The notes beneath the pieces were generated by a model, which worked only from the letters and a program-made list of their open reading frames with translations, was not told where the DNA came from and made no database searches. From Gottfriedia endophytica (lineage in GTDB: Bacteria > Bacillota > Bacilli > Bacillales > Bacillaceae_G): DNA of 63,474 nucleotides. The first letter of the stretch is position 1. Each line of letters opens with the position of its first letter. Positions 1-9,135 of the stretch are shown here, in pieces. The stretch spans positions 1 to 63,474 of the forward strand of contig NZ_JAGIYQ010000020.1 of the NCBI RefSeq assembly GCF_017814275.1. Reading direction: 5' to 3'. The translations under genes were made by a program, and so were the position numbers.

Positions 1-108
1 ACCCGTCCGCCGCTAACTTGCAGGAGCAAGCTCCTACAAGTCCGCTCGACTTGCATGTATTAGGCACGCCGCCAGCGTTCGTCCTGAGCCAGGATCAAAC
101 TCTCCATA
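1..108 (-). rRNA. rrs: 16S rRNA, 5' end (partial)
   Basis: Read on the minus strand this is the 5' end of bacterial 16S rRNA. It contains the universal GAGTTTGATCCTGGCTCAG segment, then GACGAACGCTGGCGGCG and the start of variable region V1. The gene runs off the left edge. The mature 5' end is placed at about 108 by analogy with Bacillus 16S and may be off by a few bases. Two tandem promoters lie just upstream. An rRNA operon next to ygzB-perR matches the place of rrnD in B. subtilis. Confidence 0.97.
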
Positions 109-204
109 ATAGATTGTTTATCTGTGCTCTAAAACTAATAATTGACGTTTACTTCATGTTTTGTTTAGTTTTCAAAGTTCATTTTGCCGCTTAGGAGCGA
201 CTTC

Positions 205-236
205 TTTATGTTAACATCCCTTTAAAAGAGTGTCAA
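205..236 (-). promoter_or_regulatory. rRNA operon promoter P2
   Basis: On the minus strand a perfect -35 TTGACA (231-236) and a -10 TAACAT (208-213) are separated by exactly 17 bases. This is the proximal promoter of the rRNA operon. The transcribed leader between it and 16S (about 110-205) is AT-rich with runs typical of Bacillus rrn leaders. Confidence 0.8.
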
Positions 237-289
237 CCATTTGTTTATTTATTTTGTTTCTTGTTTTCGCCGTTGTCTTGGCGACATGT

Positions 290-321
290 ATTAATATAAC
301 ATCACTCATTTATAACGTCAA
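290..321 (-). promoter_or_regulatory. rRNA operon promoter P1
   Basis: On the minus strand a -35 TTGACG (316-321) and a -10 TATATT (293-298) are separated by 17 bases. It lies about 85 bases upstream of P2. Tandem P1/P2 promoters are the usual layout of Bacillus rRNA operons. Confidence 0.8.
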
Positions 322-484
322 CACATTTTATAAAAAAAGTAAAAAATATTATTTCAATCTAAACTAGATAAATTCATACATAAACAACTACTATCCAAAC
401 AATAGAATTTATTTATCCATTATAAATGATTTACTTTTCGTATTTATTAATCGTTGAACATCTTAGTCGGACATTTTTTTACAA

Positions 485-714
485 GGCTGGTTTCGTAAAC
501 TTTGTTGCTATTTTAGAATGCGATGATTTTCGCTCCAGGATACTCGCTTTCCGTGGGGCGGGCGGTGAGCCTCCTCGTCGCTATCGCTCCTGCGGGGTCT
601 CACCTGTCCCGCTGCTCCCACAGGAGTCTCGCACCTTCCGCTTCAATCAATTTCATAATCAATATTATGTTTTAACAAAATCTTTTAAAAAACAACAACA
701 TTTTAGAAAAGAGC
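485..714 (+). repeat. Family R repeat, copy R1 (subtype A)
   Basis: About 230 bp, bounded by terminal inverted repeats (GGCTGGTTTCGTAAAC at the left, the complement of GCTCTTTTCTAAAATG at the right). The GC-rich core has a GGTGAG / CTCACC stem around the conserved loop GCCTCCTCGTCGCTATCG. R copies recur through the window in both orientations and only between genes. The 119-codon ORF across this copy is a by-product of the repeat. Confidence 0.9.
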
Positions 715-1063
715 ATTTTACAAACAAAAAAAAAAAAAAACATTTTCTTTTAGCAAAAAAAGATCATAACCTCTATTACCTATAAAAAGTGTTGACCAAT
801 TTATTAATGAAAATAAACTGCATTAAGTCTATATCTCACCTGTTAACAATCAAACAGTATTTCTTATTTATAATTTCTCTTCATTAAATGGATAATTATT
901 CGAACCTAAGTACCGATATTAAAAACAGAACAACGATAAATTTATATGAAAAAGTTAAACTTCACTTATCAATCAATTTATTTTGGTTTTGTTTCTAATA
1001 AGTTATTTGTAACTATTTTCAAAAAATTTATGCTATATTAACAATAATTAGGAGGGGTTTTCA
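715..1063. other. AT-rich spacer upstream of ygzB
   Basis: This is very AT-rich DNA with a run of A at about 728-740. A TATATT hexamer near 1033 could be the -10 of ygzB but has no convincing -35. I see no gene or RNA here. Confidence 0.5.
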
Positions 1064-1438
1064 TTGGGGAAAAGAAAAAGTAGTAAAATTAATAATATCC
1101 GTACTTTTGCACTCTCGCTACTATTTATAGGATTCATTATAATGTACGGAGGAGTATTTTTTAGAGAGCATAAGACGATTATGACCATTTTTATGTTAGT
1201 AGGTTTTCTTGTTATAATCGGAAGTACGGTAGTCTATTTTTGGATTGGCATGCTTTCAACTAAAACTGTACAAGTTACATGCCCTGGTTGTGGAAGAACA
1301 ACAAAAATGCTAGGTAGAGTAGATATATGTATGTATTGTAATGAACCTTTAACTTTAGATCAATCATTAGAAGGTAAAGAGTTTAATGAACAATACAATA
1401 GTAAACGAAAAACACAATCACAATCACAATCAAAATAA
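1064..1438 (+). CDS. ygzB: YgzB family zinc-ribbon membrane protein
   Basis: This 124-residue protein has two predicted membrane helices (about residues 13-32 and 37-63). A cytosolic CPGC...CMYC zinc-ribbon-like pair (about 74-93) and a hydrophilic tail rich in Gln and Ser follow. The start is TTG at 1064, behind the strong Shine-Dalgarno GGAGGGG. It matches the DUF2614/YgzB family, which sits convergent to perR in Bacillus. Its function is unknown. It shares a bidirectional terminator with perR. Confidence 0.85.
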   Translation: MGKRKSSKINNIRTFALSLLFIGFIIMYGGVFFREHKTIMTIFMLVGFLVIIGSTVVYFWIGMLSTKTVQVTCPGCGRTTKMLGRVDICMYCNEPLTLDQSLEGKEFNEQYNSKRKTQSQSQSK

Positions 1439-1444
1439 TATAAC

Positions 1445-1482
1445 AAAAAAAGCTGGCCTATATTTTTAGGTCAGCTTTTTTT
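1445..1482. terminator. Bidirectional terminator between ygzB and perR
   Basis: The hairpin AAGCTGGCCTA / TAGGTCAGCTT is flanked by an A run on the left and a T run on the right, so it can serve both convergent genes. It overlaps the last bases of perR. Confidence 0.85.
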
Positions 1483-1918
1483 ACAGAAGTTTTGTTTCTT
1501 TGCAACTCGGGCAAACTCCATATACTTCCATTCGATGATTTGTTACAGAATACCCAGTTTCTTTTTCTACTAAGGCATGTATGCTATTCAAACCATCATA
1601 ATGAAAATCAGTCATTCTTCCGCATTTTTCACAAATAATATGGTAGTGATCTGATGTTACATAATCAAATCTACTTGAGGAATCTCCAAATGTTAGTTCT
1701 TTGACCATTCCTACTTCTCTTAATGCTCTAAGGTTATTATATACCGTTGCGACACTCATATTTGGAAATTTTCCTTCGAGCGCTTTATATATCTCATCTG
1801 CTGTCGGATGTGATTGACTCTCAATTAAATATTCAATAATTGCATGTCGTTGAGGCGTAATTCGAACACCGCTATTTTTTAAATGTATAATTGCTTCTTG
1901 TATTGATTCCTTATGCAA
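1481..1918 (-). CDS. perR: Peroxide-responsive repressor PerR (Fur family)
   Basis: PerR is a metal-dependent repressor of the peroxide stress regulon. The N-terminal winged helix contains [15 protein letters not shown] and [14 protein letters not shown]. The dimerisation domain carries the regulatory-metal ligands (H and D in TSDHYH and DFHYDG) and two structural Zn pairs, CEKC and CPSC. It aligns end to end with B. subtilis PerR. An upstream ATG would add nine residues, but GGGGGGAG sits five bases before the TTG at 1918, so I chose TTG. A PerR-box-like palindrome lies 35 bases upstream, which points to autoregulation. Confidence 0.95.
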   Translation of the reverse strand: MHKESIQEAIIHLKNSGVRITPQRHAIIEYLIESQSHPTADEIYKALEGKFPNMSVATVYNNLRALREVGMVKELTFGDSSSRFDYVTSDHYHIICEKCGRMTDFHYDGLNSIHALVEKETGYSVTNHRMEVYGVCPSCKETKLL

Positions 1919-1952
1919 AGCGGCTCCCCCCATCTCTAAAATCATTCGTTTA

Positions 1953-1967
1953 TTATAATTCTTATAA
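1953..1967 (-). promoter_or_regulatory. PerR box upstream of perR
   Basis: TTATAATTCTTATAA fits the 7-1-7 PerR box (TTATAATNATTATAA) with one mismatch. Its place just upstream of perR suggests autorepression, as known in B. subtilis. Confidence 0.75.
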
Positions 1968-2087
1968 TTAGTTTATTCATTTTATTAATCTTTTGTCAAC
2001 CGTTTACCTTGATACTAACTATTATTTGCTTTCGGACAAAAAAATACCTTTAAAAATTTTAAAAATATGTACAGAAATTTTTACACA

Positions 2088-2115
2088 TAAAAAAAGTGCG
2101 AAACAGGTTTCGCAC
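2088..2115 (-). terminator. Terminator downstream of ampS
   Basis: On the minus strand the perfect stem GTGCGAAAC / GTTTCGCAC with a two-base loop is followed by seven T residues. It lies about 90 bases past the aminopeptidase stop. Confidence 0.8.
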
Positions 2116-2207
2116 GTCAAAAGTTCTTTCATCTGAGGAGGTATGCCCTATAATTTCAATATATGTAACATCTCCTTAGATTGTATAGACGAATACCTTG
2201 TTTTTTA

Positions 2208-3317
2208 TTACTTTAATTGCTCTGGATTTAATTGCTCTAGTTCTTTCAAAGTAAACAGACCATCTTTCCGAATTAACACGTCATCAAAATAGATCGCACC
2301 ACCACCATAATCTGGTCGCTGAATCGAAACCATATCCCAATGAATAATACTCCTATTACCGTTATCCGCAAACTGGCGAGCACGTCCTGGTGAAAATTGA
2401 AAACTACCTTGAATTTTCGTATCAAATAATGTATTTCCCATCGGGTGATTAATTAATGGATTTAATCCAAGTGCAAATTCACCAATAAATCTTGCTCCTT
2501 CATCAGTATCAAGAAGTTGATTTAATTTATCGGTTTGATCAGATGTTGCAAAAACAATCTTTCCTTCTTCAAACGATAAAGAAACATTTTGAAAAACAAG
2601 ACCATTATAAGTACAAGGTGTATTGTATGTAATAATCCCATTTACACTTTCGCAAATAGGTGCTGTAAGAACAGACCCATCAGGTATATTCCATTTACCC
2701 GCATTACAAACTGATGGTATTCCTTTAATAGAAAATGAGATATCTGTTCCCGGTCCTAAAATACGAACTCGATCAGTTTGTTCCATTAGTTCTTTTAAAG
2801 GCTGCATAGCTAGTTCCATTTTTTCATAATTAATCGTGCTTACACTTAATAAATAATCCTCAAATGCACGTATGCTCATACCTGCCCTTTGTGCCAATCC
2901 TTTTGTAGGATAATTCAATACTACCCATTTAGTATGAGACATAATATATTGGTTTACTGTCTTCGTTAATTCTGCATACAATTGGTTTTGTTCTTGTGGA
3001 ATATCAGCTAATTCACTAGCATTCTCCGCTCCAAGAATTGAAATATATGCATCAATGTCTTTATATTTTTCTAGCTGCCATTTCGCATAGATTTCAAGTT
3101 GCTCTTTTGTATTTCCTTTTATTAAAACACTACTTACTTCATCATCTTTTAATTCGACAAACGGAAATGCACCTATTTCGTATATTTGTTCGATCAGTTC
3201 TATTATCAGTGGCTTTGTAACAGCTTGTCCTTTAATAACTACCTTTTCACCCTTTTGAAGTTTGATTGAATGGTGAAGAAGTGTTTTTGCCAATACCTTT
3301 AGCCTCTCATCTCTCAT
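2208..3317 (-). CDS. ampS: M29 family aminopeptidase
   Basis: This 369-residue cytosolic metallo-aminopeptidase of the AmpS/PepS/AmpT (M29) family removes N-terminal residues from peptides. Family landmarks are the N-terminal domain with KGEKVVIKGQ and the C-terminal metal-site half with FIGEFALGLNP, a GNTLFD loop, RSIIHWDMV (His and Asp ligands) and a YFDDVLIRKDG end. Length is slightly below the usual 400-410. It sits between perR and bcp, where B. subtilis has no such gene, so it looks like a lineage insertion in a conserved block. Confidence 0.88.
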   Translation of the reverse strand: MRDERLKVLAKTLLHHSIKLQKGEKVVIKGQAVTKPLIIELIEQIYEIGAFPFVELKDDEVSSVLIKGNTKEQLEIYAKWQLEKYKDIDAYISILGAENASELADIPQEQNQLYAELTKTVNQYIMSHTKWVVLNYPTKGLAQRAGMSIRAFEDYLLSVSTINYEKMELAMQPLKELMEQTDRVRILGPGTDISFSIKGIPSVCNAGKWNIPDGSVLTAPICESVNGIITYNTPCTYNGLVFQNVSLSFEEGKIVFATSDQTDKLNQLLDTDEGARFIGEFALGLNPLINHPMGNTLFDTKIQGSFQFSPGRARQFADNGNRSIIHWDMVSIQRPDYGGGAIYFDDVLIRKDGLFTLKELEQLNPEQLK

Positions 3318-3332
3318 CCCATTACCTCACAT

Positions 3333-3794
3333 TTACGACATGATGAATTGTTTTACTTCATTAACATGATTTTTTACCTTTACTTTTCTCCAAACATTTT
3401 CTAATTTCCCATCTTCATCGATTAAAAATGTTGACCGTTCAATCCCCATATACTCTTTCCCGAAATTTTTCTTAAGCTTCCAAACATCATACTCTTCAGC
3501 AACATGATGATCTTCATCGGATAATAATAAAAAAGGAAGTTGATGTTTTTCGATAAATTTTGCATGTTTCGCAAGTGGATCAGGACTTACTCCTAAAACA
3601 ACCGCATTTTTAGAGTTCAAATCCTCGAATTGATCTCTAAAATCGCATGCTTCTGTTGTACAACCAGGTGTTAAATCCTTAGGATAAAAATATAAAACGA
3701 CTTTTTTTCCTTTATAATCTGATAATGAAACAGTTTTTCCATTACTTGCAGGTAGTTTAAAATTCGGTACTTTTTTCCCTATTTCGACACTCAT
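3333..3794 (-). CDS. bcp: Thioredoxin-dependent thiol peroxidase (Bcp/PrxQ)
   Basis: This is a peroxiredoxin of the AhpC/TSA fold that reduces H2O2 and organic hydroperoxides. The motif LTPGCTTEACDFRD carries the peroxidatic Cys and the resolving Cys five residues on, as in two-Cys PrxQ enzymes. The ATG at 3800 overlaps the AAAGGAG site, whereas the ATG at 3794 is seven bases from it, so 3794 is preferred (153 aa). It is the counterpart of B. subtilis ygaF. Its closeness to perR fits a peroxide-defence neighbourhood. Confidence 0.93.
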   Translation of the reverse strand: MSVEIGKKVPNFKLPASNGKTVSLSDYKGKKVVLYFYPKDLTPGCTTEACDFRDQFEDLNSKNAVVLGVSPDPLAKHAKFIEKHQLPFLLLSDEDHHVAEEYDVWKLKKNFGKEYMGIERSTFLIDEDGKLENVWRKVKVKNHVNEVKQFIMS

Positions 3795-3817
3795 GAACAT
3801 TCTCCTTTAATTTTTGA

Positions 3818-4237
3818 TTATTTTCTTTCTTCTTTAAATAATTGTAAAACAAAAACCGCTGGCATTGTATACCCAATTAACGCTTCAATCATCGCAACCC
3901 ATCTACCAATCCCTATCGGTACAACGTCGCCATACCCAACTGAAAGTAATGTAATCGCACTAAAATATAAGCATAACTCCATAATATGTAAGTTTGTCCC
4001 TTCAATCGCTGATGAATTCTCTATTAATATTGAATGATTCGTATTCTCTAACAAATAATAAACAGCACCAAAAGCAATTAAAACCGTCCCATATATAAAA
4101 ATTAGTAATACATAATTTTTAAACGAAATAACACCTTTATGTACCTTGTGTGTAGAAGACGACCACAGATATACTAAGCTATATAAAATCGTAATAATCG
4201 ATAGAAAAAAGAAAAAAGCAGTTAGCATTTCAATCAC
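3818..4237 (-). CDS. Small single-pore potassium channel
   Basis: This 139-residue membrane protein has N-terminal helices at about 4-25 and 44-65. A pore helix and selectivity filter (SVGYGDVVP, about residue 100) and a final helix follow. The filter is the classic K+ signature with GYGD. No cytosolic RCK or cyclic-nucleotide domain is attached, so gating is not evident. It belongs to the Ion_trans_2 family. It lies 18 bases from bcp, suggesting co-transcription. Confidence 0.88.
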   Translation of the reverse strand: MIEMLTAFFFFLSIITILYSLVYLWSSSTHKVHKGVISFKNYVLLIFIYGTVLIAFGAVYYLLENTNHSILIENSSAIEGTNLHIMELCLYFSAITLLSVGYGDVVPIGIGRWVAMIEALIGYTMPAVFVLQLFKEERK

Positions 4238-4282
4238 CTCATTCCAATTTATGAAACAAGCTATTGAAATAGACGAACTGCT

Positions 4283-5068
4283 TTAATTTCCTGCGCCTCT
4301 ATATTTTTTAACTCCAACATTCCAAATTACAACTGAGAGGCTAAATACGACGATTCCAACTAGAGGCGTTAAAAAAGAGTACATATACCATTCACTTTTA
4401 CGTAAAAAATATGCCGCTGGATATACTCCTACAAATGCAAATGGCAATATCCAAGTTAGTACAAATCGAATAATCGGATTATAAATATTGATTGGATATC
4501 GCCCATAGTTACTAATGTTATACATTAGTGGCATAATTGATGTTCTAGCATCTGACCAAAAACCAATACTTGCAAGAGCAATGAAGACTCCACCATAAAC
4601 AAGCGTTCCACCAATCACCATTATTAAAAAGATAATTGGGTCATACCATCTGACAGTTAATCCAAGATTACTACCTGCATAAATCATAATAATTAATCCT
4701 GTTACTGCGCCAATTAAAGATTCAAGCTCAAGCTTTTCTAAAATGACTTGAAATAAGCTATGAATCGGTCTAGTTAATATTCGATCAAATTCTCCCTTTA
4801 CAATATAACGATCATTAAAATCCCATATATTAAAAAATGCTCCGAATAATGCAAATGGGACAAGGAAAAATCCGTAAATGAAAATTATCTCGTCTTTGTT
4901 CCAGCCCTTAATATAATTTGTATGATTGAATACTAATAAGATAAAAATCAAATTGACCGCTTGTGCGAGCAAATCTGAAAAAAAGGACATAAAGAAATCT
5001 GCTCGATATTGAAATTTCGTCTTAAAGTACTGTCCCATATATTGAAAAAACATTGAAGTATAATACAT
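4283..5068 (-). CDS. ABC-2 type permease (COG3694-like)
   Basis: This 261-residue protein has about six membrane helices. It is the second permease of a three-gene exporter and matches the ABC-2 family with the motif YIVKGEFDRILTRPIHSLFQ, the usual signature after helix 2. It lies six bases behind the other permease, so the two are surely translated together. The substrate cannot be told from sequence. Confidence 0.85.
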   Translation of the reverse strand: MYYTSMFFQYMGQYFKTKFQYRADFFMSFFSDLLAQAVNLIFILLVFNHTNYIKGWNKDEIIFIYGFFLVPFALFGAFFNIWDFNDRYIVKGEFDRILTRPIHSLFQVILEKLELESLIGAVTGLIIMIYAGSNLGLTVRWYDPIIFLIMVIGGTLVYGGVFIALASIGFWSDARTSIMPLMYNISNYGRYPINIYNPIIRFVLTWILPFAFVGVYPAAYFLRKSEWYMYSFLTPLVGIVVFSLSVVIWNVGVKKYRGAGN

Positions 5069-5074
5069 CTCTAC

Positions 5075-5866
5075 TCACCCTCCTTGTACGATGAGTTGTT
5101 TTTTTGCTTTTTGCCAAATTAACACAATCGGAATGCATAATACAATCGCCCAAATTAGTTGAAATCCTAAGGCTTGAATTAGAGCATTCCCTTTCATCCC
5201 TTGAGCAAAAATCATACTAGGAATATAACTAATACCTTGAAATGGTAAGAACTTCATAATATGTTGAGCCCAAAGTGGAAAAAAAGTGATTGGAATCGTT
5301 AAACCAGAAAAAAGATCAATAATTACTCGTTTCGCTTGAATAAAGCCTACATTATTATGAAGAAAGAAAGCCATTAACCCTGTTAGTAAGTTTAGTTGTG
5401 TGTTAATTACAAAACTAAAAAATGATGCGATTAAAAATAATCCAAGCGTAGTCGTATTAAATGGTATTTTAAGATGAAATATGAATGCTACGATGATAAA
5501 ACCTGGAATTGAGAAAAAGATGAAACGAAATATTCCTTCTCCAAGTCCTTGCATCACTTTTGTAAGCAAATAATTATATGGACGGATTAATTCAATTGCT
5601 ACTTTTCCTTCTCTTATTTCTTCTGCTATTTCCCTGTCTAAATTGTTAAAGTAAAATGCTCGTGCCATCCAGGCAATCGCAACATAAATGGTCATTTGAG
5701 AAACAGAGACTCCTTGAATTGATGCTTTTCCACCGTATATTGCAGTCCATAGAAAATAATATGCACCAATATTTATTGTATAAATGATGATCCCAGTATA
5801 ATAATTGGTACGATAGGCAAGCATCATTAAAAATCGAATGCGCATCATTTCTAAATACTTACCCAT
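5075..5866 (-). CDS. ABC-2 type permease (COG4587-like)
   Basis: This 263-residue six-helix permease carries REIAEEIREGKVAIELIRPYNY after the second helix, the counterpart of the signature in its partner gene. Its start overlaps the end of the ATPase gene by eight bases, a sign of translational coupling. With the ATPase and second permease it forms a heteromeric ABC-2 exporter. Confidence 0.85.
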   Translation of the reverse strand: MGKYLEMMRIRFLMMLAYRTNYYTGIIIYTINIGAYYFLWTAIYGGKASIQGVSVSQMTIYVAIAWMARAFYFNNLDREIAEEIREGKVAIELIRPYNYLLTKVMQGLGEGIFRFIFFSIPGFIIVAFIFHLKIPFNTTTLGLFLIASFFSFVINTQLNLLTGLMAFFLHNNVGFIQAKRVIIDLFSGLTIPITFFPLWAQHIMKFLPFQGISYIPSMIFAQGMKGNALIQALGFQLIWAIVLCIPIVLIWQKAKKQLIVQGG

Positions 5867-6872
5867 GCTGAATGCCCTCTTGGTAAATGTTTCGAATAAT
5901 TTCCTCAGTTGATATTTCTAACATTTTAATATCTTTGACTGAGTGGTGTTGCACCACTTTTCCAATAACCATAGAAATTAACGTTTCATCGTTCGGTAAA
6001 GTTACTTTCCAAACATTTTCTCCTTCTTCTTTCTTCCATTGAACTGTTGACATTCCAATTAGAGAATTTAGATCACTTTGAGTGACATTACTTGAAAACT
6101 GGAATTGTATTTCTTTTTCTTCTCCCCATTGACCTTTTAAAGATTCAAGCGTTCCGTCATAAATAATTTTTCCTTCATCAAGCATAACGACGCGATCACA
6201 CAATGCTTCAATATCTGAAATATCGTGCGTGGTAAGCAAAATTGTCGTTCCATATTTTTGATTCAGTTCTTTTAAAAATTCACGGATCTTCAGTTTTACT
6301 AAAACATCTAACCCAATCGTTGGTTCGTCTAAAAATAATAATGGTGGATTATGAATTAATGCCGCTGCCAGTTCACAGCGCATACGTTGTCCTAATGAAA
6401 GTTTGCGTACCGGTTGGTCTAATAATGGTTCAAGATCAAGTGTTTTGATGATGTAACCCATATGTTTCTCATATTGTTCATCAGAGACTTTATAAACCTT
6501 TTTTAATAAACGAAAAGATTCTTGAACTGCAATATCCCACCATAATTGTGAACGTTGACCAAATACAACTCCAATTGAGCGAACAAATTGCTCTCGATTT
6601 TTTTGAGGATGATAGCCATTTACAGTTACTTCACCAGATGTAGGAGTTAAGATACCCGTTAACATTTTAATCGTTGTTGATTTTCCTGCTCCATTTTCAC
6701 CAATATAAGCCATCATCTCTCCCTTATTAACTGAAAAGCTAATTTGGTTAACGGCTTTTTTAATTTTATAATTACGGTTAAATAGGTCTCGAAATGCACC
6801 TTTTACACCAGAACGACTAGAAAATGATTTAAATTCTTTATGCAAATTTTTTACTTCGATGATTTTCTCCAT
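5859..6872 (-). CDS. ABC exporter ATPase (COG4586-like)
   Basis: This 337-residue nucleotide-binding subunit has Walker A GENGAGKST (about 58-66), the signature LSLGQRMR, Walker B LLFLDEPTIGLD and the switch His in TTHDI. A C-terminal extension of about 90 residues is typical of the DrrA-like ABC-2 ATPases. It is the first gene of the exporter operon. The promoter must lie in the repeat-rich region upstream (copy R2). Confidence 0.92.
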   Translation of the reverse strand: MEKIIEVKNLHKEFKSFSSRSGVKGAFRDLFNRNYKIKKAVNQISFSVNKGEMMAYIGENGAGKSTTIKMLTGILTPTSGEVTVNGYHPQKNREQFVRSIGVVFGQRSQLWWDIAVQESFRLLKKVYKVSDEQYEKHMGYIIKTLDLEPLLDQPVRKLSLGQRMRCELAAALIHNPPLLFLDEPTIGLDVLVKLKIREFLKELNQKYGTTILLTTHDISDIEALCDRVVMLDEGKIIYDGTLESLKGQWGEEKEIQFQFSSNVTQSDLNSLIGMSTVQWKKEEGENVWKVTLPNDETLISMVIGKVVQHHSVKDIKMLEISTEEIIRNIYQEGIQHG

Positions 6873-6981
6873 TAAGTACTCCTCCCTTTTTTGCTCCGTC
6901 GTTTAGTGTATTTGATAAAGTTAGTTTGTACAAACAATACGCTTGTATCTCTAAACATCACGAATTTTTTAATATATATAA

Positions 6982-7176
6982 GGCAGTTTTCGTAAACTTT
7001 GATGCAATTAAAGATGGTGATAAGTTGATTTCCACTCCAGGACGCTCGCTTTCCGTGGGGCGGACAGGTGAGCCTCTGCTCCCTCAGGAGTCTCGCACCT
7101 TCCGCTCCAATCAACTTCATAATCAACATTTTTTTTACAAAATCTTATAAACACAACAATCTTTTAAAAAAGAGCC
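6982..7176 (+). repeat. Family R repeat, copy R2 (internally deleted)
   Basis: Both terminal repeats (GGCAGTTTTCGTAAAC... and ...AATCTTTTAAAAAAGAGCC) and the outer AGTTGATT / AATCAACT arms are intact. The central stem-loop has lost about 40 bases, including its right arm. The left arm reads GGACAGGTGAG, the exact complement of the right arm CTCACCTGTCC found in subtype A copies. The copy lies between the divergent ABC operon and hemL and may overlap their promoters. Confidence 0.85.
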
Positions 7177-7321
7177 ATATAAAAATGTTATTTGTACTCG
7201 CTTTTTAAAAATTCATGCTAGAATAAAGGTAATTATCATACTATTTGAAAGCAGAAATTCTATCTTTTGATAATTTCTTTTTAATTTAAACTAATCTTTA
7301 TAGTATGTGTAGGAGGTAATT

Positions 7322-8623
7322 ATGAATAATCAAAAATCAATCGAATTACATAATGAAGCTCTTGAACATATAGTTGGCGGTGTTAATAGCCCTTCTCGTT
7401 CATTCAAGGCTGTTGGGGGCGGAGCACCTGTTACAATGAAACGTGCTAAAGGTGCTTATTTTTGGGATGTTGATGGAAATAAGTATATCGATTACTTAGC
7501 TGCTTATGGTCCAATTATTACTGGTCATGCACATCCTCATATTACAGAAGCAATTACACATGCCGCTGAAAATGGTGTACTTTACGGAACTCCACATGAG
7601 CTAGAAATAAAATTTGCTAAAATGCTAAAAGAAGCGATGCCTGGAATGGATAAAGTTCGTTTTACAAATTCAGGTACTGAATCTGTTATGACAACAATTC
7701 GTGTTGCAAGAGCTTATACAAATCGTACGAAAATTGTTAAGTTTGCTGGATGCTATCATGGTCACTCAGATTTAGTTTTAGTAGCTGCTGGCTCTGGGCC
7801 ATCTACTTTAGGTACACCTGATTCTGCTGGTGTTCCACAAAGTATTGCAAATGAAGTTATTACTGTTCCATTTAATGATGTTGAAGCATACCGTGAAACA
7901 ATGGAAAAATGGGGACATGAAGTAGCAGGAGTTCTTGTTGAACCAATCGTAGGAAATTTTGGAATCGTGACTCCTAAAGAAGGCTATTTAGAAGCTGTTA
8001 ACGAAATTACTCACCAACATGGCGCACTTGTTATCTATGATGAAGTTATCACTGCGTTCCGTTTTATGTATGGTGGAGCTCAAAATTTACTTGGAGTTGA
8101 GCCTGATTTAACAGCTTTAGGTAAAATCATTGGTGGTGGACTTCCAATAGGTGCTTATGGTGGAAAGAAAGAAATTATGGAAACTGTTGCACCACTTGGA
8201 CCTGCTTACCAAGCTGGTACAATGGCTGGAAATCCAGCTTCAATTTCTGCTGGTATCGCATGTTTAGAAGTGTTAAAACAAGAAGGAGTATACGAAAAAT
8301 TAAACGTTCTTGGACAGCTTCTTGAAATAGGAATACGCGAAAAGGCTGAAAAACACGGAATCCATATTACACTTAATCGCTTAAAAGGTGCTTTAACAGT
8401 TTATTTTAATGTTGATGAAGTAACAAACTATGAGGAAGCAAAACAATCTGATGGCGAAGTATTTGGCCGATTCTTTAAATTATTATTAGAAGAAGGCGTT
8501 CATTTAGCTCCATCAAAATACGAAGCTTGGTTCTTAACAACAGAACATACTGAAGAAGATGTTAAAGAAACAATCGAAGCAGTCGATCGCGTTTTCGCTA
8601 AGCTTGCAGAAACTACAAATTAA
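7322..8623 (+). CDS. hemL: Glutamate-1-semialdehyde 2,1-aminomutase
   Basis: This PLP enzyme of the class III aminotransferase fold converts glutamate-1-semialdehyde to 5-aminolevulinate for tetrapyrrole synthesis. Landmarks over 433 residues are [10 protein letters not shown] at the N-terminus, [13 protein letters not shown], the [10 protein letters not shown] aspartate segment and the PLP lysine in [16 protein letters not shown]. The site AGGAGG precedes the ATG. Synteny (next to bcp-perR and ygaE) identifies it as the GsaB paralogue rather than the hemAXCDBL operon copy. Confidence 0.93.
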   Translation: MNNQKSIELHNEALEHIVGGVNSPSRSFKAVGGGAPVTMKRAKGAYFWDVDGNKYIDYLAAYGPIITGHAHPHITEAITHAAENGVLYGTPHELEIKFAKMLKEAMPGMDKVRFTNSGTESVMTTIRVARAYTNRTKIVKFAGCYHGHSDLVLVAAGSGPSTLGTPDSAGVPQSIANEVITVPFNDVEAYRETMEKWGHEVAGVLVEPIVGNFGIVTPKEGYLEAVNEITHQHGALVIYDEVITAFRFMYGGAQNLLGVEPDLTALGKIIGGGLPIGAYGGKKEIMETVAPLGPAYQAGTMAGNPASISAGIACLEVLKQEGVYEKLNVLGQLLEIGIREKAEKHGIHITLNRLKGALTVYFNVDEVTNYEEAKQSDGEVFGRFFKLLLEEGVHLAPSKYEAWFLTTEHTEEDVKETIEAVDRVFAKLAETTN

Positions 8624-8636
8624 ATGAATTGCAAAA

Positions 8637-8670
8637 GGCCACTTGTAATGTACAAGTGGTCTATTTTTAT
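8637..8670 (+). terminator. Terminator after hemL
   Basis: The hairpin GGCCACTTGTA / ACAAGTGGTC is followed by TATTTTTATG, 14 bases past the stop codon. An adjacent short ORF across the hairpin is not credible. Confidence 0.75.
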
Positions 8671-8682
8671 GTTTTTTTCCAA

Positions 8683-8735
8683 GGCTCTTTTTTTAAAAAT
8701 TGTTGCTTTTATTTTTGTAATTCTTTGTCTTGTTT
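8683..8735 (-). repeat. Lone terminal half of a family R repeat
   Basis: GGCTCTTTTTTTAAAAATTG followed by TTGCTTTTA and TTGTAATTC closely matches the first 50 bases of copy R15 (63019 onward), that is, the right terminus of an R element in inverted orientation. No core follows. Instead a complete left end of R3 begins 31 bases later. The arrangement suggests insertion of one element into, or deletion between, two copies. Confidence 0.7.
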
Positions 8736-8765
8736 GTAAAATAATTAAGAGATTTTTTTGGAAAA

Positions 8766-8953
8766 GGCAGTTTCCGTATACATTGTTGCTATTTCAGTAT
8801 GTGTAAGTTGATTTCCACTCCAGGATGCTCGCTTTCCTAGGGGCGTGAGCTGAGCCTCCTCGTCGCTATCGCTCCTGCGGGGTCTCAGCCTTCCCGCATC
8901 TCCCACAGGAGTCGAGCATCCTTCCGTTCCAATCAACTTCTGTCTTATAAAAA
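8766..8953 (+). repeat. Family R repeat, copy R3 (subtype B, right end lost)
   Basis: The left terminus GGCAGTTTCCGTATACATTG and a full subtype B core (GAGCTGAGCC ... GTCTCAGCCTTCCCGC) are present with outer arms AGTTGATT / AATCAACT. The usual right terminal repeat is missing after about 8953. The copy lies upstream of the FUSC-type gene. Confidence 0.85.
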
Positions 8954-9135
8954 TTCATCTAAATCCCCCCAATTTTTTAATGTATGTAATTACACTTTAA
9001 TCTTTTAAATAATCTTCTCTTTTAATCTAGTATTTTCCATAATTTCTTTAAATTATCTGTTGATTCAGCTACAAATCCATTGTATAGTTACATGGATTTA
9101 CTATTTTTGAAGAAAATAAGAGAGGTAAGTAATTT

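Noticed and set aside
426-785. 119-codon ORF
   Set aside because: It runs through repeat R1 and an A-rich stretch, with no ribosome site and no resemblance to a protein family.
8624-8806. 60-codon ORF after hemL
   Set aside because: It spans the hemL terminator and repeat ends; no ribosome site.
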